Shown here one piece after another: positions 27,791-36,791 of a stretch of 64,000 nucleotides of DNA. The notes beneath the pieces were generated by a model. The model searched no databases, had not been told where the DNA came from, and saw only the letters and a program-made list of their open reading frames with translations. Positions within the stretch are counted from its first letter, which is position 1; every line of letters starts with the position of its first letter. Where the stretch lies: assembly GCF_014773395.1 (NCBI RefSeq), contig NZ_JACXAF010000001.1, forward strand, positions 248,001-312,000, read 5' to 3'. The stretch comes from Neiella litorisoli. Its GTDB lineage: Bacteria > Pseudomonadota > Gammaproteobacteria > Enterobacterales > Neiellaceae. The position numbers and the translations under genes are program-made.

Positions 27791-29548
27791 TTAATAGACG
27801 ATGTTCATTTCATCGAGCAAGTTGTCTGCTCCATCAAGGTGCTTCATGACCCACAGCATGTACCGAGTGTCGACGTGAATCGAACGGTTACGCGTTTCGT
27901 CAAAGTCCCAGTCGCCAATAATCGAGTCGGTCGTACCATCAAACAACAACCCAATCAATTCGCCTTTGCTATTGAAAGTTGGCGAGCCAGAGTTGCCGCC
28001 TGTGGTATCAACCGTCGACAAATAGTTCACCGGCACTGACTGCAACTGCGAGTCAACAAACTTGCCGTACTGCTTCTCAGCGATCAGCTTCAGTTGCTCG
28101 GCAGGGGCATTAAACGGCCATTCACCGGATTCTTTTTGAACAATGCCTTCGACTTTGGTGAACGGCGTGTAGTACATGCCATCGCGAGGTTCAACGCCTT
28201 TCACCGAGCCATAGGAAATCCGCAAGCTGGAGTTGGCATCGGCATAGATTGGTTTGCCTTGTTCTTTGGCATAAGCAATCAAGGCCTGCATGTGACGCGG
28301 GCGCCATTTCTGCAACTCGCCATCATGAGCTTTTTCTTCTTTTTCCATGGCCATGGTGGTGTCATGCATGGCCTTAGCGAACTCAAGCATGGCGTCGTCA
28401 GTTTTTTCCAAGGTCGCTAAATCGGCTTCCATCCAAGCCAAACGAGTCGCTTCGTCCCCCACCTTAGTGTTGCTGTACATGGCATCCAACTTGGCCAGAT
28501 CGGCTTCCAATGCTTCTTTGCGCTGCTGGAAGTCACTTTTGGCGTAGATATCGATCATCGACTGATAGTTTTTGGCGTAGTTGTCCAAACCGGCCAAGGT
28601 GTTTTCGTAGCGAATACGAGCATCAGAACCCTCAGGCGCAGTGGTCTTGATGATATCCATCAGATCTTCGCGCAGAGTTTTCGCCATTGGATAAAACTCA
28701 GTGAAGGCGTACTTCACTTCGTCGGCAGTGCGGTAACGGTTCGTGCGGCCCGGATAGCCCGCCACCATAACAAAATCATCTTCATCGAGTTCTTTCGCAG
28801 ACACGGTCAGGTGACTCACCGGCTCAAATGGCACATTGTCTTTGCTGTAATCGGCAGGCTTACCATCTTTGCCGACATAAGCGCGATAGAAAGCATAATC
28901 GCCGGTATGGCGCGGCCACATCCAGTTATCAATGCTGCCACCAAACTTGCCCACAGACAGGGCTGGCGCATGCACTAAGCGAACGTCGCGAATAGCCAGT
29001 TTCTTCACCAAATAGTATTCCAAGCCATGATGGAAGCTCTGCACACTACAGTGGTAACCGTCGGCTTTTTCACATTCGGCAACCAAGGCTTTACGATTAT
29101 CTTCAATCAGCTGATAACGAGTGGCACCATCAGCGTTGGCCGGAATGGCGCCAACAACTTGATCAGTCACATTGGTCACCGACTCGGTAATGTAAACTCG
29201 CGAACCAGGCGCTGCTGGCAGTTCCTCGCCATAAGTTTTGGCAAGGAAACCATCTTGCAAGTAGTTGGCTTCGGGCGTGGAATTAAACTGGATTGAGCCA
29301 TAAGCACAATGGTGGTTGGTCACCACTAAGCCTTTAGGCGACACAAATGATGCCGTACAACCGCCTAAGCTGATCACTGCATTCATTGGGAATTTATCAA
29401 GGCTACTCAAGCTGTTTGGGTCCAGCTCCAGTCCTTTGGCTTTTAATTGTGAGGCAATTTGCGGCATTTGATGCGGTTGCCACATGCCTTCATCTGCTTG
29501 CGCGGCCAATGCGGCCAGAGCGCTTACAGCAATGAGTAAACGTTTCAT
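27791..29548 (-). CDS. S46 family serine peptidase (dipeptidyl-peptidase 7/11-like), short form
   Basis: A 585-residue precursor with a signal peptide (LLIAVSALAALAAQA). The chymotrypsin-like halves are clear: GGCTASFVSPKGLVVTNHHCAYG with the catalytic His, and VDTTGGNSGSPTFNSKGELIGLLFDG with the catalytic Ser. Between them lies the helical domain typical of S46 exopeptidases, but the protein is about 130 residues shorter than Porphyromonas DPP7/DPP11 (712-720). At the substrate-selecting position (Gly in DPP7, Arg in DPP11) it has Gly in LLFDGTTDS, which favours hydrophobic P1 residues. It should release dipeptides from peptides in the periplasm. It is separated from its neighbours by its own terminator. 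Confidence 0.87.
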   Translation of the reverse strand: MKRLLIAVSALAALAAQADEGMWQPHQMPQIASQLKAKGLELDPNSLSSLDKFPMNAVISLGGCTASFVSPKGLVVTNHHCAYGSIQFNSTPEANYLQDGFLAKTYGEELPAAPGSRVYITESVTNVTDQVVGAIPANADGATRYQLIEDNRKALVAECEKADGYHCSVQSFHHGLEYYLVKKLAIRDVRLVHAPALSVGKFGGSIDNWMWPRHTGDYAFYRAYVGKDGKPADYSKDNVPFEPVSHLTVSAKELDEDDFVMVAGYPGRTNRYRTADEVKYAFTEFYPMAKTLREDLMDIIKTTAPEGSDARIRYENTLAGLDNYAKNYQSMIDIYAKSDFQQRKEALEADLAKLDAMYSNTKVGDEATRLAWMEADLATLEKTDDAMLEFAKAMHDTTMAMEKEEKAHDGELQKWRPRHMQALIAYAKEQGKPIYADANSSLRISYGSVKGVEPRDGMYYTPFTKVEGIVQKESGEWPFNAPAEQLKLIAEKQYGKFVDSQLQSVPVNYLSTVDTTGGNSGSPTFNSKGELIGLLFDGTTDSIIGDWDFDETRNRSIHVDTRYMLWVMKHLDGADNLLDEMNIVY

Positions 29549-29807
29549 TTGGATAGTTCTCTTGACTGTCGGTTATTGCTTTGAAGGTTTTTATTATTTA
29601 CTGCCGCCAAGCAAGCCCTGAAGCTTGCTCTCGACATGGCTGTACATACTGCCACCGGACTCAATCCGATGGCAAAATCTGCGGCAATTTAAGTGTAAAT
29701 AAACATGTAAATTTTAGTGTGACAGGGGCTCAGCCCAACGCTGCACAATTCATCGCCGGGTATGGACTAGGGCAGGCTTTTGGCATCGAGACTTAGCAGA
29801 ACATTCG

Positions 29808-30668
29808 TTAGCAGAACATGGGGCCTTGCTGATTGATGATGGCAAGTACATCATCGCATTCGCTATTCGCCGCCATAACCGCCACTCCGATTTCAACCTC
29901 GTCGAGATCAAAATAAGCCAACAAGTCAGTTGGCAGCGCGACCTGTTCTGGCGGAATAGTGTTTTTCAACTCGGGCTCAATACTATCGGTAATGTTGATG
30001 GCCAAGCGAAGCAGCATGGTCTCAGCTTTCATCTTGGTTAACGAACGACAATGCAATTGCGCAATAGGCCCCCAAATGGTTTCAGGTAAATGCCACTGTC
30101 TCAGCAGGGCGGCACTGACTGCTGCACTGGTAAACGACAACTTGGCTTTCTCAACCTCTGGAATCGGCGTTTTAGAGATCTCGCTTTGGCGTAAAATTTC
30201 CTCTGCCAATACCGGTTGCTGGGAGTACAACACCAGCTTGCCAATGTCATTAAACAAACCACTCAAATACTGGTCGTCACCACGTCCCATTTTACAGCTG
30301 ACAGCCAGCCTTTTAGCCAATGCCGCTACATAGATGCTGCGATGGAAAAAGCTGGTCATATCGATCAAATCCGAGGATATGCCATCGAATATTTCAGCTG
30401 ACTTGGATGCATAAATAAGGTTTCTCAGCCCATCCGTGCCGAGCACAGTAGTGGCTTGAGAGAGGCTATCAACAGCTCGACTTCGCCGGTACGAAGCGCT
30501 GTTTGCAAGCCTAAGTACTTGCGCTGCCAGAGCAGGATCATGGCTAACTAAAGTCCCCAAATCATCTGCATCTGAACGATCGGAATTGAGTAACTCATTG
30601 GCTTTAAGTAGCACTTTTGGCAACGATAGGAGTTGTTTGGTGTCATTCACCAAAGTATCTGGAGTCAT
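29808..30668 (-). CDS. HDOD domain signalling protein
   Basis: A 286-residue HDOD protein (HD-related output domain): LPKVLLKANELLNS at the start, VSHDPALAAQVLRLANSASY, and GLFNDIGKLVLYSQQP where true HD phosphohydrolases have HDIGK. The His is replaced by Asn (FNDIG), so it is probably not a metal-dependent phosphodiesterase. HDOD proteins act in signalling, motility and second-messenger regulation by protein contact. The ATG used is two codons inside the longest frame, because the AAAGG site is better spaced for it. No membrane segment. It is a single gene, divergent from comM. Confidence 0.85.
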   Translation of the reverse strand: MTPDTLVNDTKQLLSLPKVLLKANELLNSDRSDADDLGTLVSHDPALAAQVLRLANSASYRRSRAVDSLSQATTVLGTDGLRNLIYASKSAEIFDGISSDLIDMTSFFHRSIYVAALAKRLAVSCKMGRGDDQYLSGLFNDIGKLVLYSQQPVLAEEILRQSEISKTPIPEVEKAKLSFTSAAVSAALLRQWHLPETIWGPIAQLHCRSLTKMKAETMLLRLAINITDSIEPELKNTIPPEQVALPTDLLAYFDLDEVEIGVAVMAANSECDDVLAIINQQGPMFC

Positions 30669-30933
30669 CAGCATAGACCTTTGAGTTTTTCTTTAAGCAT
30701 ATGACAGAGCGCCATTCTGATTCATCGAATTGACTCACATTAAGGGGAATTCAGACTAACGCTTGTTTGAGAGTAGAACATTTATTAGCCAGTCATTGAG
30801 ACTTCACCCAGTTTTTCAGGGGAGTCCTTTCGTTCGATGACTATGTTCCGCAGCACTGAGCATTATTTGACCTATACTCACTAGCGATATGAGTTCGCAA
30901 GGATTGCGGCTACCAAAACCACAAGGACAAGTG

Positions 30934-32454
30934 ATGAATCTCGCCCTCATTCATAGCCGTGCCGTGATCGGCATGGACGCACCTGCCGTGACTGTTGAAG
31001 TCCATTTAAGCCTAGGCCTCCCGGCTTTCTCGATAGTGGGTTTGCCAGAAACATCGGTTAAAGAAGCCAAAGAACGGGTGCGCTGCGCCCTGATCAACGC
31101 TGGATTTGACTGGCCTGCTCGGCGTATCACCGTCAATTTAGCGCCAGCTGATTTACCCAAAGAAGGGGGGCGCTTCGATCTGCCGATTGCCATTGGCATT
31201 CTGGCCGCCTCCGAGCAGTGCCAAAGTGACAAGCTGGCAAACATTGAGCTCGCAGGCGAGCTGGCGCTGTCGGGCGAGTTGCGCCCAGTCCATGGCATCA
31301 TTCCAATGGTGGTCAGCTCGCAGCAAGCGAATCGGCAACTATTATTGCCCGAGCAAAATGGTGCCGAAGCAGCATTAGTTGAGGCTAATCATTGCCTTGT
31401 CGCCAATCATTTACTCACCGTCACCGCATGGCTAAATGACAAACAAGAACTGGCTAACGCAGCAATAGAATCAGCAACCGCCATCGGCGCCGATCATCCT
31501 GATTTGCAGGATGTGATTGGCCAGCAGCAGGCCAAGCGGGCATTAACCGTTGCTGCTGCTGGGCGCCATCACCTCTTGTTCTATGGACCTCCAGGAACCG
31601 GCAAAACCATGCTCGCCAGTCGCTTACCTGGGATTTTGCCAGCCATGAATGATCAAGAAGCACTTGAAAGCGCAACGGTTTATTCCATTAGCCACCAAGG
31701 CTTCAAAGCCTGCAATTGGCGTCAGCGACCGTTTCGATCGCCTCATCATTCATCCAGTGCGGTGGCATTAGTTGGTGGCGGCTCCCAACCCAAACCTGGC
31801 GAAATATCCCTTGCCCATCGCGGCGTGCTTTTTCTAGACGAACTCCCCGAATTTAGCCGTCATGTTTTAGACATGTTGCGACAACCCCTAGAGTCCGGTC
31901 AAATCACCATTTCAAGAGCGGCGCGGCAACTTGATTTTCCGGCTCAATTTCAGCTCATTGCGGCGATGAATCCAAGCCCCTGCGGCAATTGGGGCAATCC
32001 GAATGTGGCATGCCGCTCGACGCCAGATGAAATCAGGCGTTATCTTAATCGGCTATCTGGCCCACTACTGGATCGCTTTGATATGTCGTTGGAAGTACCG
32101 GCTTTGGCCGAGCAAGGCCTATACCAGCAGCGGTCTGATGGCCCTAGCTCGTCCGACGTGAAACAGACCGTCGAGCAGTGCTACCAACTACAGCTTGATC
32201 GACAAGGTTGTGCCAACGGCCAATTGCAGGGCGCACTACTGCACCAGCATTGCCAGCTTAGCCAAGAAAATTCGCAGTTACTGCAACGCATCATTGAACA
32301 ATTTGGCTTATCCGCGCGCGCCCAGCAACGGGTGCTCAAAGTTGCCCGAACCATTGCCGATCTGCGCCACTGTGAGCAGATAGAATCGAGCCATATTTCC
32401 GAAGCAATCAGTTACCGAGCAGTCGACCGGCTCATGCAGCAACTCGCCACATAA
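30934..32454 (+). CDS. comM: ComM/YifB family magnesium-chelatase-like AAA+ ATPase
   Basis: The ATG after ACAAGGACAAGTG gives 506 residues, equal to E. coli YifB; a start 45 bases upstream lacks a ribosome site. A Lon-protease-like domain lies at the front (GLPAFSIVGLPETSVKEAKERVR). Then come Walker A YGPPGTGKTM, Walker B GVLFLDELPEF, the sensor NPSPCGNWG, and arginine-rich ends. ComM is a hexameric helicase that helps branch migration of donor DNA during natural transformation. In many relatives it adjoins ilvL or ubiK; here several unrelated minus-strand genes lie between it and the ilv operon. Confidence 0.93.
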   Translation: MNLALIHSRAVIGMDAPAVTVEVHLSLGLPAFSIVGLPETSVKEAKERVRCALINAGFDWPARRITVNLAPADLPKEGGRFDLPIAIGILAASEQCQSDKLANIELAGELALSGELRPVHGIIPMVVSSQQANRQLLLPEQNGAEAALVEANHCLVANHLLTVTAWLNDKQELANAAIESATAIGADHPDLQDVIGQQQAKRALTVAAAGRHHLLFYGPPGTGKTMLASRLPGILPAMNDQEALESATVYSISHQGFKACNWRQRPFRSPHHSSSAVALVGGGSQPKPGEISLAHRGVLFLDELPEFSRHVLDMLRQPLESGQITISRAARQLDFPAQFQLIAAMNPSPCGNWGNPNVACRSTPDEIRRYLNRLSGPLLDRFDMSLEVPALAEQGLYQQRSDGPSSSDVKQTVEQCYQLQLDRQGCANGQLQGALLHQHCQLSQENSQLLQRIIEQFGLSARAQQRVLKVARTIADLRHCEQIESSHISEAISYRAVDRLMQQLAT

Positions 32455-32625
32455 ATTGTTAAATTAGCCGATAGTTAGTAAATATGACGAATCCCTAGCA
32501 AGACAAAGATCAGTGAAATATCCCAACATATTGTTTATATTGAAATAAAAATATTGGCACGACTATCGCTATAACAAGTTCGTTACTTTATTGATTTAGT
32601 CAAAATTACAAAAAGGATGATAAAG

Positions 32626-33000
32626 ATGAAACGCACTGTTGTTGCTATTGCCGCTGGATTGATTGCCATTAACACATTAGCTGGATGCGTTGTTGCTGTT
32701 GGCAACGACGATTGGGACAGCAATTCAAGCTGGAGAAGTCATCAAGAAGAAAACCGCCGCGACATCGCCAAACTAGAACTGGGTAAAAGCTATGATCAGG
32801 TGATTTCAGATATGGGCACACCAGATTTCACCGAGCGCCTGACCATTGATGACAAAGACTTTCAGATTCTTTACTACCAAACCAACAGTAAGCACAGCGA
32901 TGGCAAAATCACCAAGAGCGAGTGTACGCCGCTGTTGTTTGAGAACAAACAGCTAACCGGTTGGGGCGAGACCGCGTTGACTCACCTCAAAGCGAGTTAA
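32626..33000 (+). CDS. DUF3192 family lipoprotein
   Basis: A 124-residue precursor with a lipobox (INTLAGC, acylated Cys at about residue 20), then a Ser/Asp-rich linker. The conserved segment has the pattern LELGKSYDQVISDMGTPDF, which resembles SmpA/OmlA-like small folds and is what I associate with DUF3192. It ends with FENKQLTGWGETAL. The function is not known. The ATG nine bases inside the longest frame is chosen because the AAAAGG site is too close to the first ATG. It stands alone after comM. Confidence 0.75.
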   Translation: MKRTVVAIAAGLIAINTLAGCVVAVGNDDWDSNSSWRSHQEENRRDIAKLELGKSYDQVISDMGTPDFTERLTIDDKDFQILYYQTNSKHSDGKITKSECTPLLFENKQLTGWGETALTHLKAS

Positions 33001-33027
33001 ATCAGACGTTTTGGTAGGCTGGTCCAC

Positions 33028-33702
33028 TTAGTAGTTGGCCAGCATCACCTCAGTAAGGCCGGCTCGTAATTCGGGGCTGAGGCCATCAAATTGAATACCG
33101 TGTAAGACTCGCCCTTGGGCATCGTAGGACGCATTTCTGACGATGCCCGGCAACGACAAGTGGGAGTGGTCGCCTTTAAAGCGAACATGGATATTAGCGC
33201 CATCTCCAATCGGGCGCTCGAGGCTTGTGGCGATCCGGCATCCTTTGCTGGATAAGTCGATAATATCACCCATCGCCAGCTTCTCACCGCTGTCTCCAAA
33301 CTCAATGTAACAGCCAAAATTCACTCGGATCCGCTTTTGCTCGCGCATGTTGGCCGCTTCAATGGCTTCAGGAAAACGCACCGTGAGCCATTTGCGCGGC
33401 ACCTTAGTCGAAACGCCCAACGTTGAACGAAACGCCAATACCTGACACTGGCCAATTTCATTGACCATGCGCAACACCACAGGTTGTCCGGCTTCAATCA
33501 CATGACGCGCATCCTGCCAGCTTTGATCCGCACCGTAACGCAGTAATAAGACATTCGGTACATCAATACCAACGAGACGGGTGCGGAGCCGATAAACATG
33601 GCTACCGGCAAGCACTTCGACTTCAAGTGGACTGTTAATTGGACAAGCCAACAAGGCTTCACTGATAGCGTTGCTATCGTCATGGATGGCTTTTTGAATC
33701 AT
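33028..33702 (-). CDS. PilZ domain protein, YcgR-like (c-di-GMP binding)
   Basis: The 224-residue protein has an N-terminal flagellar-brake-like domain (about 15-110: LEVEVLAGSHVYRLRTRLVGID). The C-terminal PilZ domain carries both c-di-GMP motifs: basic residues in REQKRIRVN and the DLSSKGCRI block. This two-domain plan is that of YcgR, which slows flagellar motors or acts on surface functions when c-di-GMP is high. The GAF-GGDEF cyclase at 48.5 kb is a possible source of the ligand. It is divergent from the CBS gene; no flagellar gene is nearby. Confidence 0.85.
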   Translation of the reverse strand: MIQKAIHDDSNAISEALLACPINSPLEVEVLAGSHVYRLRTRLVGIDVPNVLLLRYGADQSWQDARHVIEAGQPVVLRMVNEIGQCQVLAFRSTLGVSTKVPRKWLTVRFPEAIEAANMREQKRIRVNFGCYIEFGDSGEKLAMGDIIDLSSKGCRIATSLERPIGDGANIHVRFKGDHSHLSLPGIVRNASYDAQGRVLHGIQFDGLSPELRAGLTEVMLANY

Positions 33703-33908
33703 ATCCGTTCAATTCTTTTCATTTACTACTCCGACAACTAACACTAACAAAAATGCTAAGGCCCAGCCAAGCTTGTATTCAAGCTGAATCACCGCAACAT
33801 TTCTTAGTTCATCTAAACTGTTCACAAAACAGCATAATTTACAAACAGTATGGCTCGCGATAGAGTGAGCAATCGGCTTTTTTCAAAGACCTTTACACGG
33901 TTCAAACT

Positions 33909-34352
33909 ATGGCAATCGATCGGATTATGAACACTCAACTGGTGACGGTTGAGCTGGACGATACCTTATCTACGGTAAAAGATATCTTTGATAACGCTCA
34001 CTTTCATCATTTGTTAGTGGTCGAGGATGGTCACCTAGAAGGCATTATTTCGGACCGCGATTTACTGCTGGCCATTAGCCCCAATATTGGCACCAAAGCC
34101 GAAACTCCTAAAGATCGTCAGGCGTTAAAGCGCCCAGTGCACCAAATCATGACCCGCGATCCGCTGACGCTAAAGCCCACAGCAAGCATTTTCGAAGCCA
34201 TTTATTTATTTAACCGCAATCGAATTTCTTGTCTGCCGATTATCGACGAGGATCGCAAAGCAGTTGGCATTGTCACTTGGCGCGATATTCTCAAAGTGAT
34301 CGAAGCAGATTTGAGCAAAAAAGTAGTCGCCAATCGTAACAAAGCCACTTAG
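33909..34352 (+). CDS. two-CBS-domain protein
   Basis: A 147-residue protein made almost only of a CBS pair: first repeat about 5-58 (MNTQLVTVELDDTLSTVKDIF, GIISDRDLLLA), second about 78-135 (IMTRDPLTLKPTASIFEAIYLF, GIVTWRDILKV). Each has the G-I-(I/V)-(S/T)-x-R-D end that binds the ribose phosphate of adenosyl ligands. Such free-standing modules sense ATP, AMP or S-adenosylmethionine and regulate partners. No partner is fused, and the role is unknown. The ribosome site is weak. Confidence 0.82.
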   Translation: MAIDRIMNTQLVTVELDDTLSTVKDIFDNAHFHHLLVVEDGHLEGIISDRDLLLAISPNIGTKAETPKDRQALKRPVHQIMTRDPLTLKPTASIFEAIYLFNRNRISCLPIIDEDRKAVGIVTWRDILKVIEADLSKKVVANRNKAT

Positions 34353-34475
34353 CTTTCTTGACAATCAACTCCTCCTGCTAACGCCATTAACAGCCAGTGT
34401 TATTGCAGACTGATCCGGCCTGACAGCAGCCCCTGCATGGGGTAAAATCACGCCAAATTTATAGGGATCATTGTC

Positions 34476-35378
34476 ATGCTGTCTTTTCTTCCGGGAGTTA
34501 TTCGCGGTGTACTCGGTTTGTTGGGGTACATCATCAACACCATATTTTGGTCCACTCCGCTTATTTTACTGGCAATCGTCAAGCTCCTGATCCCAATCGC
34601 GGCGGTACGCAACGTGCTAAGCCGCATCTTAAATTGGTGTGCATCATCATGGATTAGCGTAAATGGCCTTATCCAACGTCTGTTTCTCAAACTTTCAATA
34701 CATACCGACATTGATGCCGAGTTAAGCACTAAGGCCAGATACTTGGTGATTGCCAATCACCAGAGCTGGGTCGACATCCTGATTTTGCAGCGCGTGCTCA
34801 ACGGTCGCATTCCGTTCTTGAAGTTCTTCCTGAAAAAAGAGCTGCTTTACGTGCCATTGCTGGGCATTGCTTGGTGGGCGCTGGATTTTCCGTTCATGCA
34901 ACGCTATTCGAAAAGCTATATCAAAAAGAATCCACATCTGGCGGGTAAAGACATCGAAACCACCCGCAAAGCCTGTGAGAAGTTCAAGCAGCTGCCGGTC
35001 AGCATCATGAACTTTGTCGAAGGCACGCGCTTTACGGCAGAAAAGCACAAACGCCAGAAGTCGCCCTTCAACCACTTGTTGAAGCCCAAAGCCGGCGGTA
35101 TTGCCTTTGTGTTGTCGAGCATGGGCGAACAGCTGCATTCGATTCTGGATATCACCATTAGCTACGACACCGAGCGCCCGCCAACCATGTGGGAATTTGT
35201 CTGTGGCAAGCTGTCGCAATGTAAAGTACACATCCGCGCGATTGAAATTGATGACGAACTCACTCGTGATTACGCTGGTAGCAGTGAAAATCGAGTGGCG
35301 TTCCAACGCCGAATTAACCAAATCTGGACCGAAAAAGATGAGCGTCTCGGTCAGCTAATCGAATCCGATTCAAAGTAG
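34476..35378 (+). CDS. YihG-like lysophospholipid acyltransferase, copy 1
   Basis: A 300-residue PlsC-type acyltransferase with two N-terminal hydrophobic segments (about 5-30 and 33-50). The catalytic motif is NHQSWVDI (NHX4D) at about residues 91-96, then FLKKELLYVPLLGIAWWALDFPFMQR, and the acceptor-binding NFVEGTRFT. It resembles E. coli YihG, which acylates lysophospholipids at sn-1 or sn-2 in the inner membrane. In E. coli yihG is near dsbA and srkA; the same loose clustering holds here. The paralogue begins 7 bases after its stop, pointing to tandem duplication. Confidence 0.87.
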   Translation: MLSFLPGVIRGVLGLLGYIINTIFWSTPLILLAIVKLLIPIAAVRNVLSRILNWCASSWISVNGLIQRLFLKLSIHTDIDAELSTKARYLVIANHQSWVDILILQRVLNGRIPFLKFFLKKELLYVPLLGIAWWALDFPFMQRYSKSYIKKNPHLAGKDIETTRKACEKFKQLPVSIMNFVEGTRFTAEKHKRQKSPFNHLLKPKAGGIAFVLSSMGEQLHSILDITISYDTERPPTMWEFVCGKLSQCKVHIRAIEIDDELTRDYAGSSENRVAFQRRINQIWTEKDERLGQLIESDSK

Positions 35379-35385
35379 TATCGTT

Positions 35386-36276
35386 ATGCTTCATCGTTTA
35401 CCTGTCGTGATTAAAACGCCCATCATTGTCGTGATGATGGCTCTCAACCTTGCCGTCGCAGGCAGTCTGATCACCCTAATGGGGATCTTAAAACTGGTGC
35501 CAATTCCACCCTTACAGCGATTATGGACCGCCTTTAGCCACGTGTGTTATCACCTGTTCATTGCCGGTAACAAAGCCATCATCCAACTCACCAGCAAACC
35601 AAGCTGGACGGTGAACTTTTCCCACCCAGTACAGCAGCACAGTTGGAATCTAGTACTCAGCAACCACCGTAGCTGGCTTGATATTGTGGTGCTCATGCAG
35701 GTGCTGACAGCGCAGTTACCTCCGCCTAAATTTTTCTTAAAGCACGAGCTAATTTGGGTGCCGTTTGTCGGCATTGCCTCTTGGGCCCTAGATATGCCGT
35801 TTATTCGCCGCTACTCACACTCTTTTTTAAAGAAAAATCCACACTTGAAAGGCAAGGATATTGAAAGCACTCGGCGCAGCTGTGCCAAGTTCAAAACGAC
35901 ACCAACCACCATCGTCAACTTTGTTGAGGGTACTCGCCTCACCTCCGCGAAACGCAAGCGTCAGCGCTCGCCTTATCAGCACTTATTGAAACCCAAGGCA
36001 GGCGGTATTGCATTCACCCTAGCGGCGATGGGTGATCAGTTTGAAAATATCATCGATGTGACCCTGAATTACCCCGGTATCGATGACGATGCGCCAGCGT
36101 TTAAACAGGTCTTGACCGGCCAACTTAAAGCCGTGCAAGTGGATGTGCAGGTGACGTCTGTAGAGCCTGAGCTGATCGGTGACTATTTTGAAGACAAAGC
36201 GTTTCGAGTGGCATTTCAGCAACGCCTCAATGAGCGTTGGCAGGCCAAAGATCAGCGTTTATCCGAATGGCAGTAA
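35386..36276 (+). CDS. YihG-like lysophospholipid acyltransferase, copy 2
   Basis: A 296-residue paralogue of the preceding gene with the same order of blocks: NHRSWLDI catalytic motif, FLKHELIWVPFVGIASWALDMPFIRR, GKDIESTRRSC, NFVEGTRLT, and LLKPKAGGIAFTLAAMG. Conservation is strong around the active site and weak in the N-terminal helices and C-terminal third, so the duplication is old. It may differ in acyl chain or position preference. The ribosome site is weak, suggesting re-initiation after copy 1. Its 3' end overlaps the convergent DUF523 gene by 18 bases. Confidence 0.87.
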   Translation: MLHRLPVVIKTPIIVVMMALNLAVAGSLITLMGILKLVPIPPLQRLWTAFSHVCYHLFIAGNKAIIQLTSKPSWTVNFSHPVQQHSWNLVLSNHRSWLDIVVLMQVLTAQLPPPKFFLKHELIWVPFVGIASWALDMPFIRRYSHSFLKKNPHLKGKDIESTRRSCAKFKTTPTTIVNFVEGTRLTSAKRKRQRSPYQHLLKPKAGGIAFTLAAMGDQFENIIDVTLNYPGIDDDAPAFKQVLTGQLKAVQVDVQVTSVEPELIGDYFEDKAFRVAFQQRLNERWQAKDQRLSEWQ

Positions 36277-36750
36277 GGGGGACTTTGTCGACGCTAGTCC
36301 TGCGAAATAGGCTGCCGCTTGCTGCAATTGATCTTCATTAAACACGGCAATACCAGCCTGCCGAAGCAGGCTGGCAGTAACTCCCTCGCCAGCCATTAAA
36401 CGCCCGCTGAAGCTGCCATCATACACCTCATTATTGCCATACGATGGGCTTCTTGCTTTCAGCACAGCAAGGCGGCATTGATTCGCCTGAGCCAATGCTA
36501 ATGCGGCTCGCGCACCTCGCTCAAAAGCTGCTGTGACATCTGCACCGGTATTGGTGATCACTCGACCATCGACCTGCTGTTCAGCGGCCGCTCTCGGCAC
36601 CCCAAGTCCGCCAGCAATTTCTGGGCACATGCTGACCAGCAACCCTTGTTCAAACCACTGTTGCAAAATAGGGTGTTGCAGCTGCTTAGCGGCGCCATCA
36701 TAGCGGACCGGTTGGCCAAGCAAACAACTGCTAATGAGGATTTTCGGCAT
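36259..36750 (-). CDS. DUF523 family protein
   Basis: A 163-residue protein starting MPKILISSCLLGQPVRYDG, the hallmark of DUF523 (YbbK group), with CPEIAGGLGVPRAAAE, a further conserved KARSPSYG and GRLMAGEGVTASLLRQAGI. The two early Cys residues (SCLLG and MCPEIAGG) are conserved in the family and may bind a metal or act catalytically. The function is not established. It sits downstream of the dsbA terminator on the same strand, and its end overlaps the convergent acyltransferase. Confidence 0.85.
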   Translation of the reverse strand: MPKILISSCLLGQPVRYDGAAKQLQHPILQQWFEQGLLVSMCPEIAGGLGVPRAAAEQQVDGRVITNTGADVTAAFERGARAALALAQANQCRLAVLKARSPSYGNNEVYDGSFSGRLMAGEGVTASLLRQAGIAVFNEDQLQQAAAYFAGLASTKSPLLPFG

Positions 36751-36763
36751 TCTGAGGCAGCAT

Positions 36764-36787
36764 TAAAAAAGGCCCCGAAGGGCCTTT
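36764..36787 (-). terminator. terminator of the ccoG-srkA-dsbA group
   Basis: On the minus strand AAAGGCCC/GGGCCTTT with a 4-base loop is followed by TTTAAT. It starts 4 bases after the dsbA stop. Confidence 0.85.
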
Positions 36788-36791
36788 GGCT

